From the NCBI GenBank assembly GCA_949282205.1, contig CASDOS010000046.1, positions 1 through 40,199 on the forward strand: 40,199 bases of DNA. The letters are read 5' to 3'. This document shows, one piece after another, positions 23,311 to 31,198 of the stretch. This DNA is from an uncultured Alphaproteobacteria bacterium. GTDB lineage: Bacteria; Pseudomonadota; Alphaproteobacteria; RF32; CAG-239. The notes under the pieces are model-generated. The model searched no databases and had not been told where the DNA came from. It was given only the letters and a program-made list of their open reading frames with translations. Each line of letters begins with the position of its first letter. The first letter of the stretch is position 1. A program made the position numbers and the translations under genes.

Positions 23311-24151
23311 AAAAGGAATTTTGTACGGAGCTGCATTGAGTATCATGCTTCTTTTTTCGCTTTCAGCCCACGCTGTCAATCAAACCGTAGGAGATAATAA
23401 TATGAATAGAACCGAAATATGTAAAAGAAATTTTCGCACGCTTTTTAAAGGCGAAGCCTTAACGAATACGGGTACCGATCCGGAAATGATGCAAATTTTG
23501 CAAAAATATATATTCGGAGAGATTTTCACCATTGGTGAATTGGATATGAAGACCAGAGAGATGTTGACGGTTATATCTTTAAGTACGCAACAAACGCTGC
23601 CGCAACTAAAAACGCATGCGCAAGCCGCATTAAATGTTGGTGTGACACCATTGGAGTTAAGAGAAGTTGTATATCAGTGCGCCCCGTTCATCGGATTTCC
23701 GAAAACCCTAAACGCGCTCAATACGATAAATGAAGTTTTTGCAGAAAATGGAATTAAACTGCCATTGGAAAATCAAACTCAAGTAACCGAAGAAAACCGT
23801 CATGAGAAAGGTCTGACTTTGCAACAACCATTGTATGGAACAGAGATAAAAGACGCGTTAAGAGGTTTGCCGGAAAATATGGGGGAAGAAGCCGCACGCT
23901 TATTGACAGAAGTTTATTTCGGAGATTTTTGCACTCGTGGTGTGTTGGATATGAAAACCAGAGAATTACTGACAATCGGCATACTGGTAACGGCAGGTAA
24001 TTGGGATACGTTATCAAGTCACATTAAAGGAAGTCTAAAAGCCGGAAACAAACCGGAAGAAATAGCTGCAGCTATCATACAATGCATGCCGTACGTTGGC
24101 TTTCCGAACGGATTAAAAGCGCTGAAAATCCTAAAAGCTGAAATGGAATAA
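23303..24151 (+). CDS. Exported double carboxymuconolactone-decarboxylase-like protein, 282 aa
   Basis: An N-terminal signal peptide (ALSIMLLFSLSAHA, about residues 11-24) precedes two CMD/AhpD-like domains. Domain 1 (about 60-150) contains DMKTREMLTVISLS and VVYQCAPFIGFPKTLNAL. Domain 2 (about 200-280) contains DMKTRELLTIGIL and IIQCMPYVGFPNGLKAL. Each has a single Cys at the position before the P-x-x-G-F/x-P motif rather than the AhpD-type C-x-x-C pair. Paired-domain proteins of this family often go with MerR regulators and aldo-keto reductases. The fold usually works in redox or oxidative-stress chemistry, and here it would act in the periplasm. The reaction is not known. Confidence 0.85.
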   Translation: MHRKGILYGAALSIMLLFSLSAHAVNQTVGDNNMNRTEICKRNFRTLFKGEALTNTGTDPEMMQILQKYIFGEIFTIGELDMKTREMLTVISLSTQQTLPQLKTHAQAALNVGVTPLELREVVYQCAPFIGFPKTLNALNTINEVFAENGIKLPLENQTQVTEENRHEKGLTLQQPLYGTEIKDALRGLPENMGEEAARLLTEVYFGDFCTRGVLDMKTRELLTIGILVTAGNWDTLSSHIKGSLKAGNKPEEIAAAIIQCMPYVGFPNGLKALKILKAEME

Positions 24152-24155
24152 AGCC

Positions 24156-24186
24156 AAGCACCTCCGCTGAAAGGAGATGCTTTTTT
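24156..24186 (+). terminator. Terminator of the MerR-type operon
   Basis: AAGCA-c-CTCC-gctgaaa-GGAG-a-TGCTT then TTTT. Confidence 0.8.
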
Positions 24187-24199
24187 AAAATAAAGAACC

Positions 24200-24979
24200 T
24201 TAAAGAGGGAGAGCCTCCGCCATTTGCTTGCGTTTAAAAGCAGAGCGTTGCACGAGTTGTTGAACATGTTGCACGGTTGCGGGGCTAAGACCGAGCACGC
24301 AAATTTCTTCAATGGATTTTCGCTCATCAACCATAAGTTTAAGAATATAGTCTAAAACATCATAGGGCGGAAGTGAATTTTCATCTTTTTGTCCTTCGGC
24401 AAGCTCGGCGGAAGGCGCGCGAGAGATAACTTCTTCGGGCAAAACGAGATTGATGCTGTTACGCCATTCAGCCAATTTGAAGATAGTAGTTTTATAAAGA
24501 TTACCGATAGGCATCAGCCCACCGCAAGTATCACCGTAAAGTGTGCAGTAGCCGGTGAGTGCTTCGGATTTATTACCGCACGCCAAAACCAAGCCGCCGT
24601 TTTGATTAGAATAAGCCATAAGAATTTGCCCGCGAATTCTGGCTTGCAGATTTTCTAAAGTTAGCCCTTTAACATTATCATCAAAGGCTTGCTCTAGAAA
24701 GGAGGTTTGTGTTTGAATAAGCGGTTCGATGTCAAGTTCTTGAAAATCAAGATGATTAAGTTTTGCGATTTTACGAGCAATTTCAAGACTTAAATCAGAG
24801 GTATATCGTGTTTTCATCATAATTGCCTTTACATTTTTACCGCCCAAAACATCAGCGGCCAAAACGGCGGTAACAGCGGAATCAAGTCCACCGGAAAGCC
24901 CTAAGATAACTTGATGAAAACCGTTTTTTTGACAATAATCACTCAAACCTTGTTTAAGTTTGTTCCAAATTTTTTCCAT
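24200..24979 (-). CDS. nadE: NAD synthetase (ammonia-dependent type)
   Basis: 259 aa. It amidates nicotinate adenine dinucleotide to NAD+ with ATP. The PP-loop motif GLSGGLDSAVTAV lies near residue 26. LVLACGNKSEALTGYCTLYG and MPIGNLYKTTIFKLAEW are diagnostic. RAPSAELAEGQKDE and PPYDVLDYIL complete the family profile. The N-terminal glutaminase domain of glutamine-dependent enzymes is missing, so ammonia is the likely nitrogen donor. Ribosome site TAGGAGATGATATT. It is the last gene of the salvage operon, 19 bases after pncB. Confidence 0.95.
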   Translation of the reverse strand: MEKIWNKLKQGLSDYCQKNGFHQVILGLSGGLDSAVTAVLAADVLGGKNVKAIMMKTRYTSDLSLEIARKIAKLNHLDFQELDIEPLIQTQTSFLEQAFDDNVKGLTLENLQARIRGQILMAYSNQNGGLVLACGNKSEALTGYCTLYGDTCGGLMPIGNLYKTTIFKLAEWRNSINLVLPEEVISRAPSAELAEGQKDENSLPPYDVLDYILKLMVDERKSIEEICVLGLSPATVQHVQQLVQRSAFKRKQMAEALPL

Positions 24980-24998
24980 AATATCATCTCCTAAAAAG

Positions 24999-26486
24999 TT
25001 ACATTGAGCGATGCGCTTGAATTAAATTTTGTTGTAAGGCGAATAAACCAGCCTCCAGACCGACGCCGTAAATGTGCGGGTTGACAAGTCTTTTATAAGC
25101 CTCGTCAAATTTTGCCAGATTATTTTGTCCTCGTTGTTGCAGAAGATGTAAATCAAGTTCAGGTTCGCCAATAATATTACCGTTACGAACAACCGGAGAT
25201 AGGAGTAAATGAGCTTTTTCTCCTTTAGCAAAGGTGACACGGGATTGATTAGTGCTACCTAATGTATACGAGGTCAAGTTGCGAGAAATTTCTCCGTTTT
25301 GAATGATTTCGCCATCAGCTTTGCAGATGATATCACCATTAAATTGTCCGTTTTTCTCAATACGAATAACGTTCGTGGCCCCCGGAATAGTAGTTTTACC
25401 TTCAGCCACTTTAATTTTAGGATTACCTAAATAAGATTTTGTTTTGAACACACCGCCAAGGGCAGGGGTATCATAAGCGGTAACAAGTTTTGTGCCGGCC
25501 GCCATAATATCATAAGGAGCTTTTTGTACCAAAAGCAGGTTTTCAATCAAATGCTCGTCTAAGTCATTGGAAGCCACCAGTTTCGTTTGATGAAAACCGG
25601 CCTTGTCAAGCATAGCGCGAGCTTCTTTTCCCCAATAAGCCAAATCGCCGGAATCAATACGAATACCCATGAGAGGGATATGGGTTTCAAGCGAGGCCTG
25701 AATGGCATTTTGCACGCCTTGCCTTGTATCATATGTATCAACCAATAAAGTAGTATTGGAAGGATTGTGGCGCATATACGCTTTAAATGCGTCAAGTTCT
25801 TTTTCATAACTCATAATAAAAGAGTGCGCCATGGTACCGGCTGCCGGAATATTGTAGTGTCTGGCGGCTTTGGTATTAGAAGTAGCGGTGGCTCCCCCGA
25901 TAAAAGCGGCTCGTGTTTCCGTAAAACCACCTAATTCGTGGTCGCGCCGCAAACCAAATTCCAATAAAGGACGTTTAACATTATCGGCAGAAGAAGCCAA
26001 AACCATACGAGATGCTTTTGTGGCAATAAGACTTTGCGGATTAAAGATATTTAATAAAGCGGCTTCAACAATTTCAACTTGCCAGTTTGGGCCGGAAATA
26101 GAATAAACCGGTTCGTTCGGAAAGACAATTTCTCCTTCTTTTACGGTGTTAATATTAACTTTTAATTTTTGTCCTTTAACAAAGTTAATAAATTCATCAC
26201 CGAAAATAGGAGTCCCGTCAGCATTAGTAAAGGCTCTCAAATCAGCTATATCATCATCAGAAAAATGCCAATTATCAATCCATTGTAAAAATTCGCCCAA
26301 ACCAGCAGCCATTAAGTAACTGCCTCCGAAAGGACATTTCCGGAAAAATGCTTCGGAAACTTTGTGTTCTTCGGCTTTACCGTCTAAAAACCACGTTTGC
26401 GCCATGGTTAAATGATAGAGGTCACAAAAGAGCGGAGAACCGCATTCTAAAAGATTAGGTCTTGTTCTAAAAATTTGTGTACTCAT
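24999..26486 (-). CDS. pncB: Nicotinate phosphoribosyltransferase
   Basis: 495 aa. It joins nicotinate to PRPP, giving nicotinate mononucleotide. Family hallmarks: CDLYHLTMAQTWF at the N-terminus, EFGLRRDHELGGFTETRAAF with GGATATSNTKAA, GTMAHSFIMSYEKELDAF (near residue 218), LVDTYDTRQGV, RIDSGDLAYW and AAGTKLVTAYDTPALGGVFK. These are nicotinate-type features. A nicotinamide phosphoribosyltransferase would bypass the nicotinamidase next door, so the context favours nicotinate. Ribosome site GGAGAATAGCC overlaps the end of the nicotinamidase gene. Confidence 0.93.
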   Translation of the reverse strand: MSTQIFRTRPNLLECGSPLFCDLYHLTMAQTWFLDGKAEEHKVSEAFFRKCPFGGSYLMAAGLGEFLQWIDNWHFSDDDIADLRAFTNADGTPIFGDEFINFVKGQKLKVNINTVKEGEIVFPNEPVYSISGPNWQVEIVEAALLNIFNPQSLIATKASRMVLASSADNVKRPLLEFGLRRDHELGGFTETRAAFIGGATATSNTKAARHYNIPAAGTMAHSFIMSYEKELDAFKAYMRHNPSNTTLLVDTYDTRQGVQNAIQASLETHIPLMGIRIDSGDLAYWGKEARAMLDKAGFHQTKLVASNDLDEHLIENLLLVQKAPYDIMAAGTKLVTAYDTPALGGVFKTKSYLGNPKIKVAEGKTTIPGATNVIRIEKNGQFNGDIICKADGEIIQNGEISRNLTSYTLGSTNQSRVTFAKGEKAHLLLSPVVRNGNIIGEPELDLHLLQQRGQNNLAKFDEAYKRLVNPHIYGVGLEAGLFALQQNLIQAHRSM

Positions 26487-26488
26487 GG

Positions 26489-27115
26489 CTATTCTCCTAA
26501 GGCTCTGTTAACAAGGTTGTGTTGGATTTTCTTTTCTAAAAGAGAAGAACGAAAAAATTGCGCGGTGGTAATTGTTTTAAGTTTCCCTTGTTCAATAAAG
26601 GGGCAGTAGACTTCGTCTTGAAGAATATCGGTAATTTGTCTGTCTTTGCCTAAGCATAAATCATCAATAACAATGACATTAGCTCCTTTTTTAAGTAGGC
26701 CGTTCATGGCCTGTTGCACACAAATATCGCTTAAGACACCGCAAAGATAGACATTTTTGCCGTTCCAATCTTGAGCTAAATCCTGATAAGAACGCACTTC
26801 ATTCCAGATATTGGTCGTAGATTTATACATTTTAACCACATCAAGTTCATTTTTAAAAGGCGCGGCCTGTTGCCATCCCCACGAACCGAAAATGCAATGC
26901 GGCGGAAAGCTTTGCGCTTCTATTGTATGCGGATAAGTTTCGCTAAAATGCGTATCGTAAGTATCAATAATTTTATCAAAGCTGCTGGGAAAGAGGTTAT
27001 TGGCAAACTTTTGATGTTTATCAATCAATTCCGGCGCATTAACGGTCAGAGTACCATGCGAGTGAACAAAATCATTTTGAAAATCAATTCGCATTAAGAT
27101 ACGATTATTAGTCAT
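26489..27115 (-). CDS. pncA: Nicotinamidase (isochorismatase-like hydrolase), 208 aa
   Basis: Cysteine hydrolase converting nicotinamide to nicotinate. Catalytic residues are visible: Asp in RIDFQNDF (near residue 10), the metal site in YDTHFSETYPHT (near 54), PPHCIFGSWGWQ, Lys in VVKMYKSTTNIW (near 95) and the nucleophilic Cys in GVLSDICVQQAMNGLL (near 134). The last motif and the genes on each side support nicotinamidase over a general isochorismatase. Start at 27115 with GAAGGG (27131-27126), the ribosome site that sits one base from the pseudoknot of the second leader element. Two bases separate its stop from pncB. Confidence 0.88.
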   Translation of the reverse strand: MTNNRILMRIDFQNDFVHSHGTLTVNAPELIDKHQKFANNLFPSSFDKIIDTYDTHFSETYPHTIEAQSFPPHCIFGSWGWQQAAPFKNELDVVKMYKSTTNIWNEVRSYQDLAQDWNGKNVYLCGVLSDICVQQAMNGLLKKGANVIVIDDLCLGKDRQITDILQDEVYCPFIEQGKLKTITTAQFFRSSLLEKKIQHNLVNRALGE

Positions 27116-27125
27116 AAGATAAAAT

Positions 27126-27189
27126 CCCTTCAGGCTTATTGGGGTTAGAAACATCTGTCTTCTATAAGCCCTTCAGAAGACGCAGATGT
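27126..27189 (-). promoter_or_regulatory. Candidate riboswitch 2, in front of pncA (H-type pseudoknot over the ribosome site)
   Basis: Minus strand. Outer stem 27189-27184/27156-27151 (ACATCT/AGATGT), 2-nt bulge GC, inner stem 27181-27175/27163-27157 (GTCTTCT/AGAAGAC), 11-nt loop GAAGGGCTTAT (27174-27164), 11-nt linker (27150-27140), then ATAAGCC (27139-27133), which pairs with GGCTTAT of the loop (7 Watson-Crick pairs). The ribosome site GAAGGG begins one base later. It starts 14 bases after the stop of the preceding gene and lacks a T run, so it is not a plain terminator. Confidence 0.7.
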
Positions 27190-27203
27190 ATGGATAAAAA
27201 AAA

Positions 27204-27746
27204 TTAAATAATACCTTTTTTCTTATTAAAGTATTCTTCAATGATATGATGATTTTCGGGAGCAATAAAATTTTTCCATCGAGCATCACCGAATTTAATC
27301 ATATCCCGCACCATCGTTCCGGTAACAAACGGAAAGTTCGGATCGGTACGGTCAACCAGTTCAATATTATTGAAACATTCTCTAAACCAATGCGCGTCAT
27401 AAGCCGAACCGGCATAATAAACATCGGGTTTCGGCAAATCAGGAAAACTCTCTTTAATGAAATCAAGAACATATTCGCCCCATTCCGCCGGATTATTAAT
27501 GTCAAAAATACCGACAATTTTAAGTCTTTCATATTCAGGCTTGGAACGATAGATATTTTGAATCATTTTTTTGCGAGTGGTATAGTTCAGAGGGTTTCTG
27601 GAAGTTCCCTGTTCTTGAATAGAACCCAGAACAATCGTTACGCGTTCACATTCGTTGAGCATCTTATCAATCAGTTTTTGATGACCGATATGAAAGGGTT
27701 GCGCTCTCATAATGCTTAAACCGTGTTTGTATTTATATTCAGACAT
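27204..27746 (-). CDS. NMN/NaMN adenylyltransferase (NadM/NadR-type), 180 aa
   Basis: HxGH nucleotidyltransferase. The N-terminal motif SIMRAQPFHIGHQKLID (residues 11-27) resembles the G-R-F-Q-P-x-H-x-G-H signature, and VTGTMVRDMI near residue 140 is the I-S-G-T-x-x-R signature. Such enzymes adenylate nicotinamide or nicotinate mononucleotide to make NAD or its deamido form. It is unlike the housekeeping NadD. In this operon, with pncA, pncB and an amidating nadE, the expected substrate is nicotinate mononucleotide. The ATG is 8 bases after GGAG, which lies in a hairpin with a run of eight T. First gene of the operon. Confidence 0.87.
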   Translation of the reverse strand: MSEYKYKHGLSIMRAQPFHIGHQKLIDKMLNECERVTIVLGSIQEQGTSRNPLNYTTRKKMIQNIYRSKPEYERLKIVGIFDINNPAEWGEYVLDFIKESFPDLPKPDVYYAGSAYDAHWFRECFNNIELVDRTDPNFPFVTGTMVRDMIKFGDARWKNFIAPENHHIIEEYFNKKKGII

Positions 27747-27869
27747 AAAAAAAACTCCTTATAAGGAGCCGCCAATGAAACTCTAAGAGAGTACTCAAAA
27801 TAAAATCTCATCAAACCGGCTCAGTTTTATAAAAGTTCCGTGCTTATAAGCCCTGCAAGCACCAAGAAC
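27747..27869 (-). promoter_or_regulatory. Candidate riboswitch 1, leader of the NAD salvage operon
   Basis: Minus strand. Outer stem GTTC/GAAC (27869-27866/27838-27835), a small internal loop, inner stem GTGCTT/AAGCAC (27862-27857/27845-27840), 11-nt loop GCAGGGCTTAT (27856-27846), 11-nt linker (27834-27824), then TGAGCC (27823-27818), which pairs with GGCTTA of the loop. GAGCCG (27822-27817) can instead pair with CGGCTC (27771-27766), which overlaps the palindrome CTCCTTATAAGGAG (27768-27755) that hides the ribosome site and is followed by eight T. The two states exclude each other. Confidence 0.72.
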
Positions 27870-27870
27870 A

Positions 27871-27903
27871 ATTATAAAATAACGCAGCATGAACAAAAGT
27901 CAA
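27871..27903 (-). promoter_or_regulatory. Promoter of the NAD salvage operon
   Basis: -35 TTGACT (27903-27898). The -10 is either TATTTT (27881-27876, 16-bp spacer) or TATAAT (27876-27871, 21-bp spacer). The first option would start transcription close to the first base of riboswitch element 1. Confidence 0.5.
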
Positions 27904-27921
27904 GAAAAAAATAAAAACAGA

Positions 27922-27950
27922 TTGCAAAAATAGAATGTATCTTCTAAGAT
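27922..27950 (+). promoter_or_regulatory. Promoter of the porin-like gene
   Basis: TTGCAA (27922-27927), 17-bp spacer, TAAGAT (27945-27950), leaving a leader of about 20 nt. It is divergent from the NAD operon promoter. Confidence 0.5.
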
Positions 27951-27975
27951 AAAGCATCACAAAAAGAGAGGACTA

Positions 27976-29106
27976 ATGAAAAGATTACTATTACCGTTAG
28001 GGCTGATAACGGCAACAGAGAACGTAGCGCAAGCGCAAGATTGGGAATTAGCGCAATCAGGAGTGGCTGGAATATATTATGGCATTATGGAAACCAAAGA
28101 AGATAATAATCTTGATAATATGCCCAACCGATTAGTTTTCCGCGCAGATGGTAAAATATCGGGAGATTATAATATTTCCGCTAAAGAAAAAGTAGGAATT
28201 CATGCCGATTATACGGTGGTAATGCGCCAACATGATAATGATTATGAACGAGGAGACTGGCGTTTTTATCCATACTTGAAGTGGCAAGATGAAGAAAAGG
28301 GAAAAGTAACCATCGGGTATACATATAATGCGGCGCGTATCATGCACATGGGGGCTCAAGATATCACCTGGGTAGGGATACAAGATAGCAATGTTTCATA
28401 TTTCTTGAGCAGTGCCAACTGGTCTAACGGACAGAAAAAAACGAAATTTGCCACTCCGAAATCTACAACTATATTAGATGACGGTCGTGCATTTAAGTTA
28501 AGTTATTTTACGCCGGAAATAGGGAATACCACCTTTGGGTTCAGCTACACACCGGACAATGCCTCGAGAAGAGGGATGACAAGCCGTTATGTTGATTATG
28601 AAACAGAACAAGATGGCTATACGGCATCTATGCAAAACCGTTGGAAATTGCCATACGGACAGTTATATACATCAATGGGATACGGCGTTTTTAACCGTAC
28701 GGATAATGTTTGGTCCGGAGGTGTGCGCTGGGTATATGACGGCTTAAAAATATCAAGTTCGTATAAAAAATCATGGATTGACGGCAATAAAAATCCGATA
28801 TCAACGAGTGCGCAAAATGAGCATCTTCCGGCGTATTTTGATAATTATCGAGAAGGCAGTGCTTGGGATTTCAGTATTGGTTATGATTTTGGCAAGTTTG
28901 AAAGTAATTTAGCTTATTTGCATACGGAAGCTGAAAATACCAGACATCAAGATGATATATGGCTACAGTCCAATAAATATGAACTTAATAAATACGTTGA
29001 ATTGTATTGGATAAACGCTTACCGCAATTCTAAAGGTTATGCCCGCAATAGCGACAATAACAACAAAGGCTATGCTGTGGTTATGGGGATATCAATAAAA
29101 TATTAG
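27976..29106 (+). CDS. Outer-membrane porin-like beta-barrel protein, 376 aa
   Basis: Signal peptide of about 20 residues (MKRLLLPLGLITATENVAQA), then a chain of alternating amphipathic strands with many Tyr, Trp and Gly residues. It includes KVGIHADYTVVMRQHDND, WRFYPYLKWQDEEKGKVTIG and AFKLSYFTPEIGNTTFGFSY, and ends AVVMGISIKY. This is the style of alphaproteobacterial/Gram-negative general or specific porins with about 16 strands. The substrate is unknown. The ribosome site is AGAGAGGAC. It is the only gene on this strand here and stops directly against the histidine kinase gene. Confidence 0.8.
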   Translation: MKRLLLPLGLITATENVAQAQDWELAQSGVAGIYYGIMETKEDNNLDNMPNRLVFRADGKISGDYNISAKEKVGIHADYTVVMRQHDNDYERGDWRFYPYLKWQDEEKGKVTIGYTYNAARIMHMGAQDITWVGIQDSNVSYFLSSANWSNGQKKTKFATPKSTTILDDGRAFKLSYFTPEIGNTTFGFSYTPDNASRRGMTSRYVDYETEQDGYTASMQNRWKLPYGQLYTSMGYGVFNRTDNVWSGGVRWVYDGLKISSSYKKSWIDGNKNPISTSAQNEHLPAYFDNYREGSAWDFSIGYDFGKFESNLAYLHTEAENTRHQDDIWLQSNKYELNKYVELYWINAYRNSKGYARNSDNNNKGYAVVMGISIKY

Positions 29107-30522
29107 CTAGCTCAGAGCTTTGATTGTGACTCTAAAGCCATCAGCTGAATTTTCAAAGTTCAATTGACAATGATAAAGTTCAGCGATTCTTTGAGCAATA
29201 GCCAAGCCCAAACCGCTACCGGTTTCTTTTTGCCCGGCAGGACGATAGAAACGCTCGGTCAGGCGCTGTAAAATAGCCTCATCAACAACTGTATCGGAAT
29301 TGATAACCGTAAATTCACCCTCAGCGACTTTAAGTGTAATATGAGCATTATCGGGACTATATTTGACAGCATTGTCTAAAAGATTACGAATAAGTAAAGC
29401 CGTAAGAATATGATTACCGGTAGCAAACGGGGGGAGAGCATTATCGTCCATATCCAATGAAATGGTTTTATTTTTGACCATCAAGCGATATTCATCAATA
29501 AGGTGTGTACACATTTCCAACCAATTTAGAGGTTCAACATTATCATAGTGTCCGTTATCGGCTTCCAAACGAGAAAGAGCTAAGAGTTGTTCAACCAAAC
29601 GTTCGGCACGTTCAACACCTTTTTGCAGTTTGAGTAGAGTTTGTTGGCGCATTTGTTCATCATCATCGGACATTTGCGCAATTTCGAGTTGAATTTTAAG
29701 AGCGGTCAAAGGCGTGCGAAGTTCATGAGCTGAATCGGAAATAAAACTGCGTTCGCGCTGTAAAAGAGTAGTAATTTTCTGAAACATATGATTCATAGCC
29801 AAGATAAGCGGTTTAACTTCAATCGGAGATTTTTGAATATCAATGGGAGATAAATCATCAGCCGAACGATTATTGATAGAAAAAGCCAATTTTTTAAGCG
29901 GTCTGAATTCAGCATAAGTAAGTCCGGCAATAGCAAGAAGCAGGACAAAGAAACCGATAATCCAAGGCGCCAAAAATTCTTCCACGATATCCACAGCCAA
30001 ATCTTCACGATATTCAAGTTCCTGTCCGACGGTAATAATATATTTTCCGTCAGCGGAATAGAGGCGCAGCAAACGCCATTTATCATCATCGTCATTGATA
30101 TATTCATTATTAAAGGTACCGAAAGATTGCGGCGCAAAGCGAAAATGTTCACCATTTTCGTTATCATGAAAAATCATTTTTCCGTCAGGAGTAAATACGG
30201 CAAACCCGATAGCCTCATCTTCTTCATCGGCGTTGGTAACATTTTTGATTAAATTATCGGTAATATGTTGAGTTTTGGGAGAAACGGCGCTCCAATCGGC
30301 AGCGGCAAGTTGTCTAGCCAGCACAAGTTGGTAGGTGTCAAAAAATTCATCAATACTTTCGCGTGTTTCTTTATAAGAGATATAGCCGGCGATTCCCCAT
30401 ACAACGGAAGACACCAGAGCAAAAAAGAACATCAGCCGAAAACACAAGCTAAATTTTAAGGTTTTGGCGTTAATTTTATAAAACAGTGTCGATAAACGGG
30501 AAACAACCTTAAATTTATGCAT
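29107..30522 (-). CDS. QseC-like sensor histidine kinase, 471 aa
   Basis: Two transmembrane helices (about residues 30-50 and 185-205) flank a periplasmic sensor domain of about 130 residues. The kinase core follows: H-box ISDSAHELRTPLTALK (phospho-His near 261), N-box LIRNLLDNAVKYSP (near 381), and G-box GSGLGLAIAQRIAE (near 437). The layout and gene order (ygiW-qseB-qseC) match the E. coli QseBC system. The signal is not evident. The ATG at 30522 overlaps the regulator's stop (TGATG), so translation is coupled. Ribosome site TTGGAG. Confidence 0.9.
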   Translation of the reverse strand: MHKFKVVSRLSTLFYKINAKTLKFSLCFRLMFFFALVSSVVWGIAGYISYKETRESIDEFFDTYQLVLARQLAAADWSAVSPKTQHITDNLIKNVTNADEEDEAIGFAVFTPDGKMIFHDNENGEHFRFAPQSFGTFNNEYINDDDDKWRLLRLYSADGKYIITVGQELEYREDLAVDIVEEFLAPWIIGFFVLLLAIAGLTYAEFRPLKKLAFSINNRSADDLSPIDIQKSPIEVKPLILAMNHMFQKITTLLQRERSFISDSAHELRTPLTALKIQLEIAQMSDDDEQMRQQTLLKLQKGVERAERLVEQLLALSRLEADNGHYDNVEPLNWLEMCTHLIDEYRLMVKNKTISLDMDDNALPPFATGNHILTALLIRNLLDNAVKYSPDNAHITLKVAEGEFTVINSDTVVDEAILQRLTERFYRPAGQKETGSGLGLAIAQRIAELYHCQLNFENSADGFRVTIKALS

Positions 30523-31178
30523 CAATTCTCCAAAGTATAACCGATTTTATTAATAGTTTTGACAATATCTTTGCCGAGTTTTCTGCGTAAATGATGAACA
30601 TGGACTTCAACGGCATTACTAGCCACATCCTCGTCCCAAGAATAAAGTTTATTTTCGATGGTTTCTTTGGATAAGACTTTATTTTTATTAAGCAACAGCA
30701 GCTCAAGAAGAGCGACTTCACGAGGTGCCAATGTAACTTTTTCCCCATTAAGTGTAACATTTTTGGTATCGGGAGCAAAAGTGATATTTTTGAAATGGAT
30801 AAGCGGTTTGGTAACACCGTTTCTACGACGAATAAGGGCATTAAGCCGCGCCTGAACTTCTTTAAGTGCAAAGGGCTTGCCGAGATAATCATCGGCACCG
30901 GAATTTAATCCTTTAATACGTTCATCAACATCGCCTCTTGCAGTGAGGATAAGGACAGGGGTATCAAGACCGGCGTTACGCCACGCTTTCAAAATATCCA
31001 AACCTTCGATTGTTGGTAGTCCTAGGTCTAAGATAACAGCATCATAAGGAGTTTGTAATAAGGCTTCTTTACCGTCAGCACCGTCATCAAACCAATCGAC
31101 GGTAAAGCCGAGCTTAGAAAGCCCGACTTTAATTCCATCCCCGATAAGGCTGTCATCTTCAATCAGAAGAACTCTCAT
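30522..31178 (-). CDS. QseB-like OmpR-family response regulator, 218 aa
   Basis: Receiver domain (residues 1-115) with phospho-acceptor Asp in [17 protein letters not shown] (near 51), acidic pocket EDD near 7, and Lys in [17 protein letters not shown] (near 101). The C-terminal winged-helix domain (about 125-218) contains [13 protein letters not shown] and [16 protein letters not shown]. Likely activated by the adjacent kinase. Start ATG at 31178 has a weak upstream GAAAG. It follows the YgiW-like gene by 20 bases. Confidence 0.92.
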   Translation of the reverse strand: MRVLLIEDDSLIGDGIKVGLSKLGFTVDWFDDGADGKEALLQTPYDAVILDLGLPTIEGLDILKAWRNAGLDTPVLILTARGDVDERIKGLNSGADDYLGKPFALKEVQARLNALIRRRNGVTKPLIHFKNITFAPDTKNVTLNGEKVTLAPREVALLELLLLNKNKVLSKETIENKLYSWDEDVASNAVEVHVHHLRRKLGKDIVKTINKIGYTLEN

Positions 31179-31198
31179 CACAAATACTTTCAAGAGGA

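Noticed and set aside
24999..26486. Nicotinamide phosphoribosyltransferase (nadV) instead of pncB
   Set aside because: Motifs are of the nicotinate type, and the operon has a nicotinamidase and an amidating NAD synthetase, which a nicotinamide route would not need.
27151..27189. Intergenic hairpin before pncA as a simple terminator
   Set aside because: No T run follows, the downstream genes belong to the same pathway, and the loop and linker match the first leader.
29107..31178. PmrAB/BasSR assignment for the two-component system
   Set aside because: The ygiW-like gene in front fits QseBC better; the families are close, so the name is by context.
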